From: Rhodoferax sp. U2-2l | Lineage (GTDB): Bacteria > Pseudomonadota > Gammaproteobacteria > Burkholderiales > Burkholderiaceae_C | Length of the DNA: 64,000 nucleotides | Direction: 5' to 3' | Assembly: GCF_020594515.1 (NCBI RefSeq) | Contig: NZ_JAJCTH010000013.1 | Location: 62,001 to 126,000, forward strand | Part shown: piece after piece, positions 44,351 to 53,005 of the stretch | Layout: every line of letters begins with the position of its first letter | How positions within the stretch are numbered: the first letter of the stretch is position 1 | Position numbers and translations under genes: made by a program | The notes under the pieces: generated by a model | Database searches by the model: none | What the model was told of the DNA's origin: nothing | Seen by the model: the letters and a program-made list of their open reading frames with translations, nothing else

Positions 44351-45754
44351 TCAGCCATTCACCAGCACAGCCCCCGCTGTGCGGTGGGTGGCGGTGTCGA
44401 CCAGCACCAGCGAGCCCAACACACGCGACTGGGCAAAGGGCAGGGCGGCGATTGGCTCCTGTAGCAGCAGCTCGATGTGACCGATGCTGTTGGCGGGCAA
44501 GGTGTCGGCGTTTTCTTCGGCCAGTGTGTTGATGTCCAGGCGGTGCACCACGCGTTTGACCCTTGCCTTGACCCAGCGGTGGCCGTGCAGCGCCCAGTAG
44601 ACGCGGCCTGCGACCAGCGGTTCGTCGTCCATCCAGGCCACGGTGGCGCTGATTTCGCGGCTGGGTGGCAGGCTGGTAGCGCTGGGGGTGTCGCCAAAGT
44701 CATCATCAGAAGTGATGGCCGCTGGTGCCGGTGGCACAAGGGCCAGCAGCCAATCACCGCGTGACACGTCCACTTCGCGGTCCAGCACCACACCGGCGCT
44801 GTGGCCAGCCTGGACGGTGCCGGGCTGGCGTGTGGTGCCGAGCACCTGCGCCACCGTGGCGGTCTGGCCGCTGGGTAGCACCTTGACCTGCTGGCCCACT
44901 TGAGCCACACCGTTGGCAACCCGGCCCCAGAAAATGCGGCGGCCTTGGGAGGTGTCGGATGAGTTGCTGAATTTTTCGACCCACTGCACCGGGAAAGCGA
45001 AGGGCAGCGCGGTGTCGGCGGGTGTCACTGGCAGCAGCTCCAAAATGTCGAGCAGGCTCGGGCCGGTGTAGCCGCACCAGCCCTCAAAGGCGTCCACCAC
45101 GTTGTGGCCCTTAAGGGCCGAAATCGGCACGATGGTGGTCACTTCAATGCCCGCAGCTTGCGCAAATTTCTCCAGCGCGGCTTGGATGTGTTTGAAGGCC
45201 ACGGTGGCTTGTCCAGCGGTTTCGGGTTTGGCCGCGTCTTCGAGCGCGTCGAGTTTGTTGACGGCAAAAACGATGCTGGGCACACGCAGCAGTTGGCACA
45301 GCAAGCTGTGGCGGCGGGTTTGGGGCAGCAGGCTGAGGTTGGGGTCTTGCCACTGCAGTTTGGTGGCGTCGACCAGCACGACGGCGGCGTCGGCGCTGCT
45401 GGCGGCGGTGACCATGTTGCGGGTGTATTGCTCGTGGCCGGGTGCGTCGCCGATGATGAATTTGCGCTCGGCGGTGTTGAAGTAGCGGTAGGCTACGTCG
45501 ATGGTGATGCCTTGTTCACGCTCGGCACTCAGGCCATCGGTGAATTGGGCCAGGTCGGCCTCGCCGCTTTTGGAGACGTTGGCGAGTTGGTCTTGCAGCA
45601 CACTTTTGCTGTCGAGCAGCAGGCGGCCAATCAACGTGCTTTTGCCGTCATCGACGCTGCCGCAGGTGATGAACTTGAGGGCGGATTGTTGGTCAAATTG
45701 GCCTGTAGCCCTGGTATCTTCTGGGCTGTTAGCTACTGAGTTTGTAGTGTTCAT
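44351..45754 (-). CDS. cysN: Sulfate adenylyltransferase large subunit (GTPase)
   Basis: This 467-residue CysN, with CysD, makes adenosine 5'-phosphosulfate from sulfate and ATP, driven by GTP hydrolysis. GTPase motifs are GSVDDGKSTL (G1), DAPGHEQYTRNM (G3) and NKLD (G4). Elongation-factor-like beta-barrel domains follow. No CysC kinase domain is fused, which fits the APS-type reductase encoded upstream. The first codons (NSVANSPEDTRATGQ) come from a palindromic repeat. It lies 420 nt after cysD, an unusually large gap for this pair. Its 3' end has a diverged duplicate beyond the toxin-antitoxin genes. Confidence 0.95.
   Translation of the reverse strand: MNTTNSVANSPEDTRATGQFDQQSALKFITCGSVDDGKSTLIGRLLLDSKSVLQDQLANVSKSGEADLAQFTDGLSAEREQGITIDVAYRYFNTAERKFIIGDAPGHEQYTRNMVTAASSADAAVVLVDATKLQWQDPNLSLLPQTRRHSLLCQLLRVPSIVFAVNKLDALEDAAKPETAGQATVAFKHIQAALEKFAQAAGIEVTTIVPISALKGHNVVDAFEGWCGYTGPSLLDILELLPVTPADTALPFAFPVQWVEKFSNSSDTSQGRRIFWGRVANGVAQVGQQVKVLPSGQTATVAQVLGTTRQPGTVQAGHSAGVVLDREVDVSRGDWLLALVPPAPAAITSDDDFGDTPSATSLPPSREISATVAWMDDEPLVAGRVYWALHGHRWVKARVKRVVHRLDINTLAEENADTLPANSIGHIELLLQEPIAALPFAQSRVLGSLVLVDTATHRTAGAVLVNG
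45700..45747 (+). repeat. Palindromic dispersed repeat, copy 6, at the cysN N-terminus
   Basis: GGCCTGTAGCCCTGG, a variable middle, then GGGCTGTTAGCTACTGAG. It provides part of the coding sequence for the first residues of CysN, read on the other strand. Confidence 0.65.
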
Positions 45755-46174
45755 GTTCGTTTCCGTTACGGGCAGTCTGTTGGCTTGGAATACCAGTTCG
45801 TTGTGTCTATGTGGCTTTAACCCGCAGCGCGCATTGGGTATCTAACTCCGCGGATGTCCCCCGGCCCTGCGGGCCTCCTCCTTAATTCCGCTGCGTCAGA
45901 CACCCAACGCACACTGCTAGGCGCTGTTGGGATCATTGCGGTCGTTCCGGTTGGGTTCATTTCGTTGGCGCTAGGCGGGGTGATTGGGTGATGTGACCGG
46001 GCTTTGGGGTGAAAGGCGCGCGCCTGCGGTGGGTGGCGAACTGAACGCTCGGTTTCGCGTGTGTTTTCACCCCAAAACCGCATGCACATTACCCAGTCGC
46101 CGCGCCGGGTTCAAACCCAAGGCCTTGAAGACCTTGAGATGCCTTGGCATACCTAGCAACAATAGCCTTGGCCA
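45755..46174. other. Long cysD-cysN spacer with a large inverted repeat
   Basis: No gene is seen in these 420 nt. Arms at 45826-45839 (AGCGCGCATTGGGT) and 45902-45915 (ACCCAACGCACACT) can pair with a few G-U or mismatched positions. They enclose a loop that holds a perfect GGCCC/GGGCC hairpin. It may be a mobile remnant or an mRNA structure tuning cysN expression. Confidence 0.45.
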
Positions 46175-47146
46175 TCAGAAATACCCGTCCTTCTTGCGCT
46201 TCTCCATCGACGCCTCAGAGGTCTTGTCGTCCATGCGTGTGGCGCCGCGTTCACTCACATCCGCAGCCAGGGTTTCCAGCACGATCTGCTCGGGTGTGGC
46301 GGCCAGGCTCTCCACGGGACAAGTGCAAGTGATGTCGCCCACGGTGCGGAAACGCACGTCGCGCAGTTCGGCCACTTCGCCGGGTTTCAGGGGGGTGAGT
46401 TCGGTTACCGGCACCAGCAGGCCCTTGCGTTCCACCACTTCGCGTTTGTGGCTGTAGTAAAGCGAGGGCAGGGCGATGGCTTCGCGGGAGATGTATTGCC
46501 ACACATCCAGCTCGGTCCAGTTGCTGATGGGGAACACGCGGAAGTGTTCGCCGGGTTGCAGCTTGGTGTTGAACAGCGTCCAGAGTTCGGGGCGCTGGTC
46601 TTTGGGTTGCCATTGGCCGAAGCTGTCGCGGTGGCTGAAGATGCGTTCTTTGGCGCGGGCTTTTTCCTCGTCGCGGCGGGCGCCACCAATGAGTGCGTCA
46701 AAGCGGAATTCTTCGATGGCTTCGAGCAGCGTGACCGACTGGTGCACGTTGCGGCTCTCGCCCGGGTGCGCCAGACGCACGGTGCCGCGTGCCATCGAGT
46801 CCTCGACACTGCGCACGATCAGATCAGCGCCGAGTTCTTTGGCGCGGAAGTCGCGGAAATCGGTCACCTCGTGGAAGTTGTGGCCGGTGTCGATCATCAG
46901 CAGCGGGTAGGGAATCTTGCCGCCGGTGGCTGGGGTGCCAAAGGCCTTTTCGGCGCATTTGAGCATCACCAATGAGTCCTTGCCGCCCGAGAACAGCAGC
47001 GTGGGGCGCTCAAAGGCGGCGGCCACTTCACGCAAGATGAAGATGGTTTCCTCTTCCAGCGCGTCCAGGTGCGCGTTGCTCAGGTGGTCGGGGCGGTGAT
47101 GGTGTGTCATGGCTTGCAGCAGTTCGGGAGGGGTACGGTGGTTCAT
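46175..47146 (-). CDS. cysD: Sulfate adenylyltransferase small subunit
   Basis: This 323-residue CysD is the adenylyl-transferring subunit of ATP sulfurylase. The PP-loop is LLFSGGKDSLVML near residue 50. Other landmarks are IDTGHNFHEVTDFRD, GGARRDEEKARAKER, and the C-terminal GDITCTCPVES and EKRKKDGYF. The ATG chosen overlaps the cysH stop by 4 nt (ATGA), although the frame can extend 11 codons further into cysH. Confidence 0.95.
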   Translation of the reverse strand: MNHRTPPELLQAMTHHHRPDHLSNAHLDALEEETIFILREVAAAFERPTLLFSGGKDSLVMLKCAEKAFGTPATGGKIPYPLLMIDTGHNFHEVTDFRDFRAKELGADLIVRSVEDSMARGTVRLAHPGESRNVHQSVTLLEAIEEFRFDALIGGARRDEEKARAKERIFSHRDSFGQWQPKDQRPELWTLFNTKLQPGEHFRVFPISNWTELDVWQYISREAIALPSLYYSHKREVVERKGLLVPVTELTPLKPGEVAELRDVRFRTVGDITCTCPVESLAATPEQIVLETLAADVSERGATRMDDKTSEASMEKRKKDGYF

Positions 47147-47889
47147 GCGGGGGTTTTGTCCTTGACGTGTAAGCCACATTCCTTGGCGGCCTCATCTTCC
47201 CACCACCAGCGCCCAGCGCGGAAGTCTTCTCCCAAACTGATGGCGCGGGTGCACGGTGCGCAGCCGATGCTGGGGTAAAACTGGTCGTGCAGCGGGTTGT
47301 AGTCGACCTGGTTGATGGCAATGTAGTGCCACACATCGCCCCAGGTCCAGTCGGCCAGCGGGTTGAATTTGACGCGGGTGGCATCCGACGTGTCGATCTG
47401 CGGCACGTCAGCGCGTGCGCCGGACTGTTCGCGGCGCAGGCCGGTGACCCAGGCGTCTTTGCCAGCTAGGGCTCGGCTCAGCGGCTCCATTTTGCGAATG
47501 TGGCAGCAGGCTTTGCGCAGTTCAATGCTCTTGTACATGGCGTCTTTGCCTTCGCGGGTCACAAATTGCACTGCCGATTCAGTGACGGGTGTGAAGACCG
47601 CAACCGGTGCGCGTGAGGTGGCTTGGAGGCGCGCCAGCAAAGCCAGTGTCTCGGGATGCAACTGCCCGGTTTCCAGCACAAAGATGCCGATGTCAAGCTG
47701 CAAGGCATTCACCAAATGGGCCAGCACCATGTCCTCGGCGCCCAGGCTGCATGCCAGGGTGATGCGCGCGGCGGCGCCGGGTGTGCTGGCGGCGTAGTCT
47801 GCCGCGGCCCGAGTTAACAGCGCGGTGGTGTCGGCCAGTTTGGCGTCAAAGGTGGGGGAGGGCCGGGCGTTCAGCTCAATGGCGCTCAT
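47143..47889 (-). CDS. cysH: Adenylylsulfate (APS) reductase, iron-sulfur type
   Basis: This 248-residue reductase would turn APS into sulfite and AMP using thioredoxin. The Cys pair in ACCHIRKMEPL and the pair in CAPCTRAI are the four [4Fe-4S] ligands that mark APS reductases as opposed to PAPS reductases. The C-terminal KECGLH carries the catalytic Cys. This agrees with the absence of an APS kinase in the operon. It overlaps both the DUF934 gene upstream and cysD downstream by 4 nt. Confidence 0.94.
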   Translation of the reverse strand: MSAIELNARPSPTFDAKLADTTALLTRAAADYAASTPGAAARITLACSLGAEDMVLAHLVNALQLDIGIFVLETGQLHPETLALLARLQATSRAPVAVFTPVTESAVQFVTREGKDAMYKSIELRKACCHIRKMEPLSRALAGKDAWVTGLRREQSGARADVPQIDTSDATRVKFNPLADWTWGDVWHYIAINQVDYNPLHDQFYPSIGCAPCTRAISLGEDFRAGRWWWEDEAAKECGLHVKDKTPA

Positions 47890-48284
47890 GCGGCAGTTCC
47901 TGTGGGTCTGAAATGGGGTTGCGGGTGGGCTGCATCACCTTGGTAAAAGTCGGCAAACAGGGCCAACGCCCGTTCGGCGGCGGCCAGGCTTTGGTCGGCG
48001 CGCAGAACGGCGCAGTCAAACCCGCTGCGTTGCATCAGCTGCAGTTGGTCCACCAGCACATCGCCGGTGGCGCGCAGCTCGCCTTTGAAGCCGAGGCGGC
48101 GGCGCAGCAAAAAGGCCTGGCTGTAGGCGCGGCCGTCGGTGAATTTGGGAAAGACCAGGTCAATGCGCTGCACACCGTCGAGCGCGACTTGTGCCGGATC
48201 GGCATCGTTGGGCAGTTGCAAAACGTTGGGGCGCCCCGCCACGTCGTCATCGGGGCTGGCAGTGATCAATTGGATGGTTTTCAT
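47886..48284 (-). CDS. DUF934 protein of the cys operon
   Basis: This 132-residue protein belongs to DUF934, regularly found between cysI and cysH in proteobacteria. Landmarks are DVVVD-like positions occupied by RIDLVFPKFTDGRAYSQAFLL, then RLGFKGELRATGDVLVDQL and RSGFDC at the end. It is thought to help sulfite reduction, but the mechanism is unknown. An upstream in-frame ATG would add 8 residues. It overlaps cysH by 4 nt and follows cysI by 63 nt. Confidence 0.9.
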   Translation of the reverse strand: MKTIQLITASPDDDVAGRPNVLQLPNDADPAQVALDGVQRIDLVFPKFTDGRAYSQAFLLRRRLGFKGELRATGDVLVDQLQLMQRSGFDCAVLRADQSLAAAERALALFADFYQGDAAHPQPHFRPTGTAA

Positions 48285-48347
48285 CGTGTTCCAGGTGCGC
48301 GGGTTCAATACGGTTGAAGGCTTTTGAATTTAGGGCGTGCGGTGGGC

Positions 48348-50165
48348 TCAGTCGGTCATCGCGTCGGCCGTGCTCAAGTGCACATGCACCACCTTGCCGG
48401 CGTCACGGGTTTCGTGGCGGGCGGCCTGCGCGGCGGCCTTGAAGGGCTCCAGGCCCAGGCGGCGCACGCAGTCGATGAACGCCTCGCTGGGTTCGCGCTG
48501 TTGGCGGTAAACCTCCAGCAGCGCCTCCACCACATCCGCCACTTCGCTGGCGGCAAACGACGGGCCAATCACCTTGCCAGGCGTGGCGGGGCCACTCAGC
48601 GTGCTGCCGTCCGAGCCGCCCAGTGACACCTGGTACCACTCGCGCCCGTCTTTGTCCACGCCCAGCACACCGATGTGGCCGCTGTGGTGGTGGCCGCAGG
48701 AGTTGATGCAGCCGCTGATGTGCAGGTCGATCGCGCCCAGGTCAAACAGCTCGTCCAAGTCCTGAAAACGTTGCGTGATGGACTCGGCAATCGGGATTGA
48801 GCGGGCATTGGCCAGCGCACAAAAGTCGCCGCCGGGGCAGGCGATCATGTCGGTCAGCAGGCCGATGTTGGCGCGCGCCAGGCCCAGTGCCTTGGCGGCT
48901 TGCCACAGCGCGGGCAAGTCGGTGGCGCGCACCCAGGGCAGCAGCAGGTTTTGCTGGTGGGTGACACGCGCCTCACCCGCGCTAAAGCGGTCTGCCAGGT
49001 CGGCGGCGGCGTCGAGCTGGTCGGCGCTGGCATCGCCGGGGGCAAAACCCAGGCGCTTGAAGGACAAGGTCACCGCGCGCAAGGCCGGGTTTTTGTGCGC
49101 CTGCACGTTTTGCTGCAGCCAGCGCTGGTATTCAGCTTGGTCTTTGGGCGACAGCTGTGATGTCGTCGCGTCCGCAGCCAACGGCGCGGCTTCTGACACG
49201 GTTGGTGGCTGGAAGTAGGCTGCAACACGGTCCAACTCAGCCTGCGGAATGGTGTGCTGGCCGCCGTCGTGGTCCAGAATGTTCTGGTATTCGGCATTCA
49301 CCTCGTCGATATAACGCTGGCCCTCGGCCTTGACCAAAATCTTGATGCGCGCCTTGTACAGGTTGTCGCGTCGGCCCCAGCGGTTGTAGACGCGCACCAC
49401 GGCTTCCAGATAGTTCAGGATCTGCTGCCAGGGCACGAACGTTTGCAAGGTCGTGGCAATCACGGGCGTGCGGCCCATGCCGCCGCCCACCATCACCTTG
49501 AAGCCTACCTGGCCGTTGGCGTCGCGCAACAGTTGCAGGCCGACATCGTGCCAGTGCGTGGCGGCACGGTCCTCAAGCGCGCCGGTGATGGCGATCTTGA
49601 ACTTGCGCGGCAGGTACGCAAATTCGGGGTGCAGCGTGCTCCACTGGCGCATGATTTCGGCATACGGGCGCGGGTCAATGGCCTCGTCAGGCGCAATACC
49701 GGCCAGCGCGTCGCTGGTGATGTTGCGGATGCAGTTGCCGCTGGTCTGGATACCGTGCATGTCCACGCTGGCCAGCAGCTCCATCACGTCGGCGCTTTGG
49801 GTCAGGGGAATCCAGTTGAACTGCACGTTTTGCCGCGTGGTGAAGTGGCCGTAGCCGACCGGCAGGTGGGTGGTGCCGAGCTCGGCCTGGGTGTCGAGTG
49901 CGGTGTTCAGCACCTCGGCGCTGGGCTGGTCAAACTCACGCGCGATGCGGGCCAGCGCGCGCAACTGGCGGCTGGCCAGCTCGCCGTAGGGCACCGCCAC
50001 GCGCAACATGGGCGCATAACGCTGCACGTACCAGCCGTTTTGCAGGCGCAGCGGGCGAAAGTCGTCGTCTTTCAACTCGCCTTTGAGGTTGCGCTCCAGC
50101 TGGTCGCGGTACTGCGCAGCACGCTGGTGGATGAAGTGGCGGTCAAAGTCGGTGTATTGGTACAT
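48348..50165 (-). CDS. cysI: Sulfite reductase hemoprotein (nitrite/sulfite reductase family)
   Basis: This 605-residue siroheme/[4Fe-4S] enzyme reduces sulfite to sulfide. Substrate-side and cofactor motifs include TSGNCIRNITSDALAG and the cluster Cys residues near GGDFCALANARS and ISGCINSCGHHH. No flavoprotein CysJ is encoded nearby, so electrons probably come from ferredoxin or another donor. The cbiX-like gene upstream could supply siroheme. The start MYQYTDFD is the first ATG of the conserved region. Next on this strand comes the DUF934 gene. Confidence 0.94.
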   Translation of the reverse strand: MYQYTDFDRHFIHQRAAQYRDQLERNLKGELKDDDFRPLRLQNGWYVQRYAPMLRVAVPYGELASRQLRALARIAREFDQPSAEVLNTALDTQAELGTTHLPVGYGHFTTRQNVQFNWIPLTQSADVMELLASVDMHGIQTSGNCIRNITSDALAGIAPDEAIDPRPYAEIMRQWSTLHPEFAYLPRKFKIAITGALEDRAATHWHDVGLQLLRDANGQVGFKVMVGGGMGRTPVIATTLQTFVPWQQILNYLEAVVRVYNRWGRRDNLYKARIKILVKAEGQRYIDEVNAEYQNILDHDGGQHTIPQAELDRVAAYFQPPTVSEAAPLAADATTSQLSPKDQAEYQRWLQQNVQAHKNPALRAVTLSFKRLGFAPGDASADQLDAAADLADRFSAGEARVTHQQNLLLPWVRATDLPALWQAAKALGLARANIGLLTDMIACPGGDFCALANARSIPIAESITQRFQDLDELFDLGAIDLHISGCINSCGHHHSGHIGVLGVDKDGREWYQVSLGGSDGSTLSGPATPGKVIGPSFAASEVADVVEALLEVYRQQREPSEAFIDCVRRLGLEPFKAAAQAARHETRDAGKVVHVHLSTADAMTD

Positions 50166-50235
50166 GGTCAGGTTGATGCAAAGGGTTCAAGCCAGCCTGG
50201 GCGGCGGCGACAGATTGTCCGGTAAAGCAGTGGGG

Positions 50236-51027
50236 TCAGATGGCAATCAATTTCGTGCCAGCATAGGCCAGCAACAAAGACAGCAAGGACCGTATGGCCC
50301 GTTCCGGCACACGGGTCATGAAGTGCGATCCCAGCCAAATGCCGGGCAGCGAACCCAGCAGCAGCAAGGTCAGCATGTGCCAGTCAACTGACCCGATCGA
50401 GGCGTGGCCCAAGCCAGCCACCAGGGTCAGCGGCACCGCGTAGGCAATGTCGGCGGCCACAATGCGCGGCAGCGGCAGCAGCGGGTACAGCACCATCAAC
50501 ACGGTGACGCCAATGGCACCCGCACCCACCGAGGTGATCGACACCAGCACGCCAATCAGCGCACCAAACAGCAGCGGCAGGCTCCAGTGGCGGGCGGTGG
50601 CGGCCAGGGCTTCCTGACCGGCGGCAATCGTTTTGGGGGCGGCCTTGCCGCGCAGCGCTTTGTACAGTGTGGCGGCTGCGGTGAGCAACAAGGCCACACC
50701 CAGCGTGGAGGTCATCAGATGTTGCACGGCGGGGTCGGCCGGGCCCATCGTCTTCAGTACCCACAGGGTGACCAGTGCGGCCGGAATGCTGCCTGCGCTC
50801 AGGTGCAGCACCACCCGCCACGGAACCAGGCCTGTGCGGGCCATTTTCACGGTGCCCCCCATCTTGGTGAACGCGGCAAACAGCAGGTCGGTGCCCACCG
50901 CCATGTAAGGTTTGACGCCAAAGACAAAGATCAGGATCGGCGTCATCAAAGAGCCGCCGCCCACGCCAGTCAGGCCGACCACGGTGCCTACCAAAAAACC
51001 AGCGAGGATGAAAGCGACGTCATGCAT
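50236..51027 (-). CDS. TauE/SafE (TSUP) family permease
   Basis: This 263-residue inner-membrane protein has about eight hydrophobic helices and two TSUP repeats. The first is GTVVGLTGVGGGSLMTPILIF, the second has the echo LVSITSVGAGAIGV. Members move sulfite, sulfonates or sulfate, and its place at the head of the cys genes suggests sulfate uptake or sulfite export. ATG was chosen over an in-frame GTG 9 nt upstream. It follows the cbiX-like gene after 65 nt of AT-rich sequence. Confidence 0.9.
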   Translation of the reverse strand: MHDVAFILAGFLVGTVVGLTGVGGGSLMTPILIFVFGVKPYMAVGTDLLFAAFTKMGGTVKMARTGLVPWRVVLHLSAGSIPAALVTLWVLKTMGPADPAVQHLMTSTLGVALLLTAAATLYKALRGKAAPKTIAAGQEALAATARHWSLPLLFGALIGVLVSITSVGAGAIGVTVLMVLYPLLPLPRIVAADIAYAVPLTLVAGLGHASIGSVDWHMLTLLLLGSLPGIWLGSHFMTRVPERAIRSLLSLLLAYAGTKLIAI

Positions 51028-51050
51028 GGGATGCACTGTACGGTCCGATG

Positions 51051-51089
51051 GATATATTTCAAACTACATTGTGGTGATTTGTTTATATC
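51051..51089. promoter_or_regulatory. AT-rich dyad upstream of the TSUP/cysI genes
   Basis: GATATA at the left end and TATATC at the right end are inverted, with further A/T symmetry inside (TTTCAAA against TTTGTTT). It sits in the only AT-rich gap of the cys operon, just upstream of the permease start. A promoter and a CysB- or Cbl-type activator site are plausible but not shown. Confidence 0.35.
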
Positions 51090-51092
51090 GAA

Positions 51093-51479
51093 TCACGTCT
51101 GAACGGGCTTGGTACCCAAAGCCCAGTCAGCAATGGCCTGGCGCATCTGGGGGCTGTCGCCAAACGGCGCGCCCACGTCAATTCGGACCTCGGGGTGGCG
51201 CTGCGCAAAGGCCGCCACGATGTCCACCAAGTCGCGGTTGACATGTTTGCCCGCTGCCCAGAACAGCGGTTTGATGGCGATGTGCCGGCAACCCAGCGCC
51301 GTCAAGTCGGCCAGCGTATCGGCCAGAGACGGCTGCATCAGCTCCAGAAACGCCAGCCGACAGGGCCCTGCATGCTGGCTTTGCACCCGCGCCAGAATTG
51401 CGTCCAGCGGCAGCCGCCAGGCCGGGTCGCGCGAGCCGTGGGCAAACAGGACGATGGCGGTGGGGGGCAGGGTGGTCAT
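51093..51479 (-). CDS. CbiX/SirB-like sirohydrochlorin chelatase
   Basis: This 128-residue single-domain chelatase-like protein has the family start AIVLFAHGSRDPAW and the metal-binding His in GCRHIAIKPLFWAAGKHVNRDL. Small CbiX-like proteins insert cobalt or iron into sirohydrochlorin. In a cys operon the likely job is the iron step to siroheme for CysI. The ATG begins the conserved region; the frame extends upstream without conservation. Confidence 0.85.
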   Translation of the reverse strand: MTTLPPTAIVLFAHGSRDPAWRLPLDAILARVQSQHAGPCRLAFLELMQPSLADTLADLTALGCRHIAIKPLFWAAGKHVNRDLVDIVAAFAQRHPEVRIDVGAPFGDSPQMRQAIADWALGTKPVQT

Positions 51480-51636
51480 GGGCGCCACTTTAACAAGGCC
51501 CGGGCTGTGGCCAAACGGCCTCAACGCCGTGATGCCGCCTTGACGTCCGTCTGAGTCGTCTGTACCGGGCATGCGCGGCGGGGATAATTTGGCGTTCGCC
51601 TTGGCGACCCTGCCTCTTTCCTGTCTGGTCTAGCCC

Positions 51637-52599
51637 ATGCCCCACCACCGCAACCCGCGCAGTTTGTTGACCCCCGCCATGCACAGCGTGCTGGACCGCA
51701 TGGCGCGCGCCGGCAAACTGCCACTGCACGCGCTCACACCCGCTCAGGCGCGCCTGGCCTACGAGGTCGGGGCCCATGTGCTGGAGATACCACCCGTCAA
51801 AGTGCACCGCGTCGAAACCTTCACCCTGCCCGCGCGTGACGGCTTTGAGGTGCCGGTGCGCCTGTATGCGCCGCCCCGGTCTGACCACGCGTTGCTGCCG
51901 GTGCTGGTGTTTTTTCATGGTGGCGGTTTTGTGGTGGGCAGCATCGCCACGCACGACAGCCTGTGTCGCACCTTGAGCCACTTGGCGCACTGCGCGGTGT
52001 TGTCGGTGGGTTACCGGCTGGCACCTGAACACCCGTTTCCGGTGGCCTTTGACGACGCCTGGGATGCTGTGCGCTGGGTGCACCAACAGGGTTTTGCGCA
52101 CGGGCTCGATTCCAGCCGCATCGCGGTCGGCGGCGACAGTGCCGGTGGCACGCTGGCCGCGGCCTGCGCGCTGCAGGCGCGGGATGCGGGCATCCCACTG
52201 GCGCTGCAAATGTTGATCTACCCCGGCTGCGCCGCGCGGCAGGATTCGCATTCGCACAAAACCTTCGGCCACGGCTTTCTGCTGGAAGCTGCGCACATTG
52301 ACTATTTTTTCAAGCTGTTTCTGCGTAGCGAGGCTGACCGCGATGACGCCCGCTTTGCCCCGCTGCTGGCTGACGACCTGGAGGGTCTGGCTCCGGCCTG
52401 GTTTTGCCTGGCCGAGTGTGACCCGCTGGTCGATGAAGGCTTGGCCTACGCCGACAAGTTGCGCGCTGCCGGTGTGCCGGTGGACCTGGAGCTTTACCGC
52501 GGCGTGGTGCACGAATTCATCAAAATGGGCCGTGCGATCCCCGAATCCCGCCAGGCGCATCTGGATGCGGCGTGGGCGCTGAGGCAGGCGTTGGGGTGA
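51637..52599 (+). CDS. Alpha/beta hydrolase, hormone-sensitive lipase family esterase
   Basis: This 320-residue esterase of family IV has the oxyanion motif FFHGGGFVVGS near residue 92 and the nucleophile motif VGGDSAGG near 165. The catalytic Asp is in ECDPLVDEG and the His in GVVHEFIKMG. Such enzymes hydrolyse short-chain esters in the cytoplasm. It is divergent from the cys operon and is the last core gene before the second accessory island. Confidence 0.92.
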   Translation: MPHHRNPRSLLTPAMHSVLDRMARAGKLPLHALTPAQARLAYEVGAHVLEIPPVKVHRVETFTLPARDGFEVPVRLYAPPRSDHALLPVLVFFHGGGFVVGSIATHDSLCRTLSHLAHCAVLSVGYRLAPEHPFPVAFDDAWDAVRWVHQQGFAHGLDSSRIAVGGDSAGGTLAAACALQARDAGIPLALQMLIYPGCAARQDSHSHKTFGHGFLLEAAHIDYFFKLFLRSEADRDDARFAPLLADDLEGLAPAWFCLAECDPLVDEGLAYADKLRAAGVPVDLELYRGVVHEFIKMGRAIPESRQAHLDAAWALRQALG

Positions 52600-52852
52600 T
52601 TGAACCGTTGACCCAGCCAGCATCTGCACGGGCGTTGGCCAGCGTGGTCTGAAATCGAACGTGTATGGGTGAATGAAGGCGAGTTGATGTCAGGTCAGCA
52701 GCGATTGCGGTCATGCGACTGGGATTCCCAGTGTTACACGACACCGGCAAAAAATGTATTTGGAGATGCTAGGTGTGCAGTGCCTCCGTATATCGCCTCA
52801 AAGACCGCTTTCTTATGCACCCGAACTATCCTACACCGGCTGGAATCCACCT

Positions 52853-52933
52853 TGGTTTAACCACTACAGAATGCTCAAATCAATTGGATACACTCATCCT
52901 TCCAAGGTTGAGGATAGTTACTTTCAACAATTA
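52853..52933 (+). pseudogene. Scrap of an IS3-family transposase (OrfB end)
   Basis: Twenty-seven codons read WFNHYRMLKSIGY and then THPSKVEDSYFQQL. This fits the C-terminal end of IS3-type transposases (WFNHRRLLE-IG--PP-E-E--YY-QL). No catalytic domain or terminal repeats remain. It sits at the left edge of the AT-rich island. The 250 nt before it hold no gene. Confidence 0.7.
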
Positions 52934-53005
52934 TCAGTCAGTCCAAAATCCCGTCCTGGCAGGTGCAATGGCCACCAAAAAAATCGAAGCTACGGAAAGA
53001 CATAA

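Noticed and set aside
52754..53005. An 83-codon frame as a complete small protein
   Set aside because: Only its middle matches an IS3 transposase end; the rest is unrelated filler, so it is annotated as a remnant.
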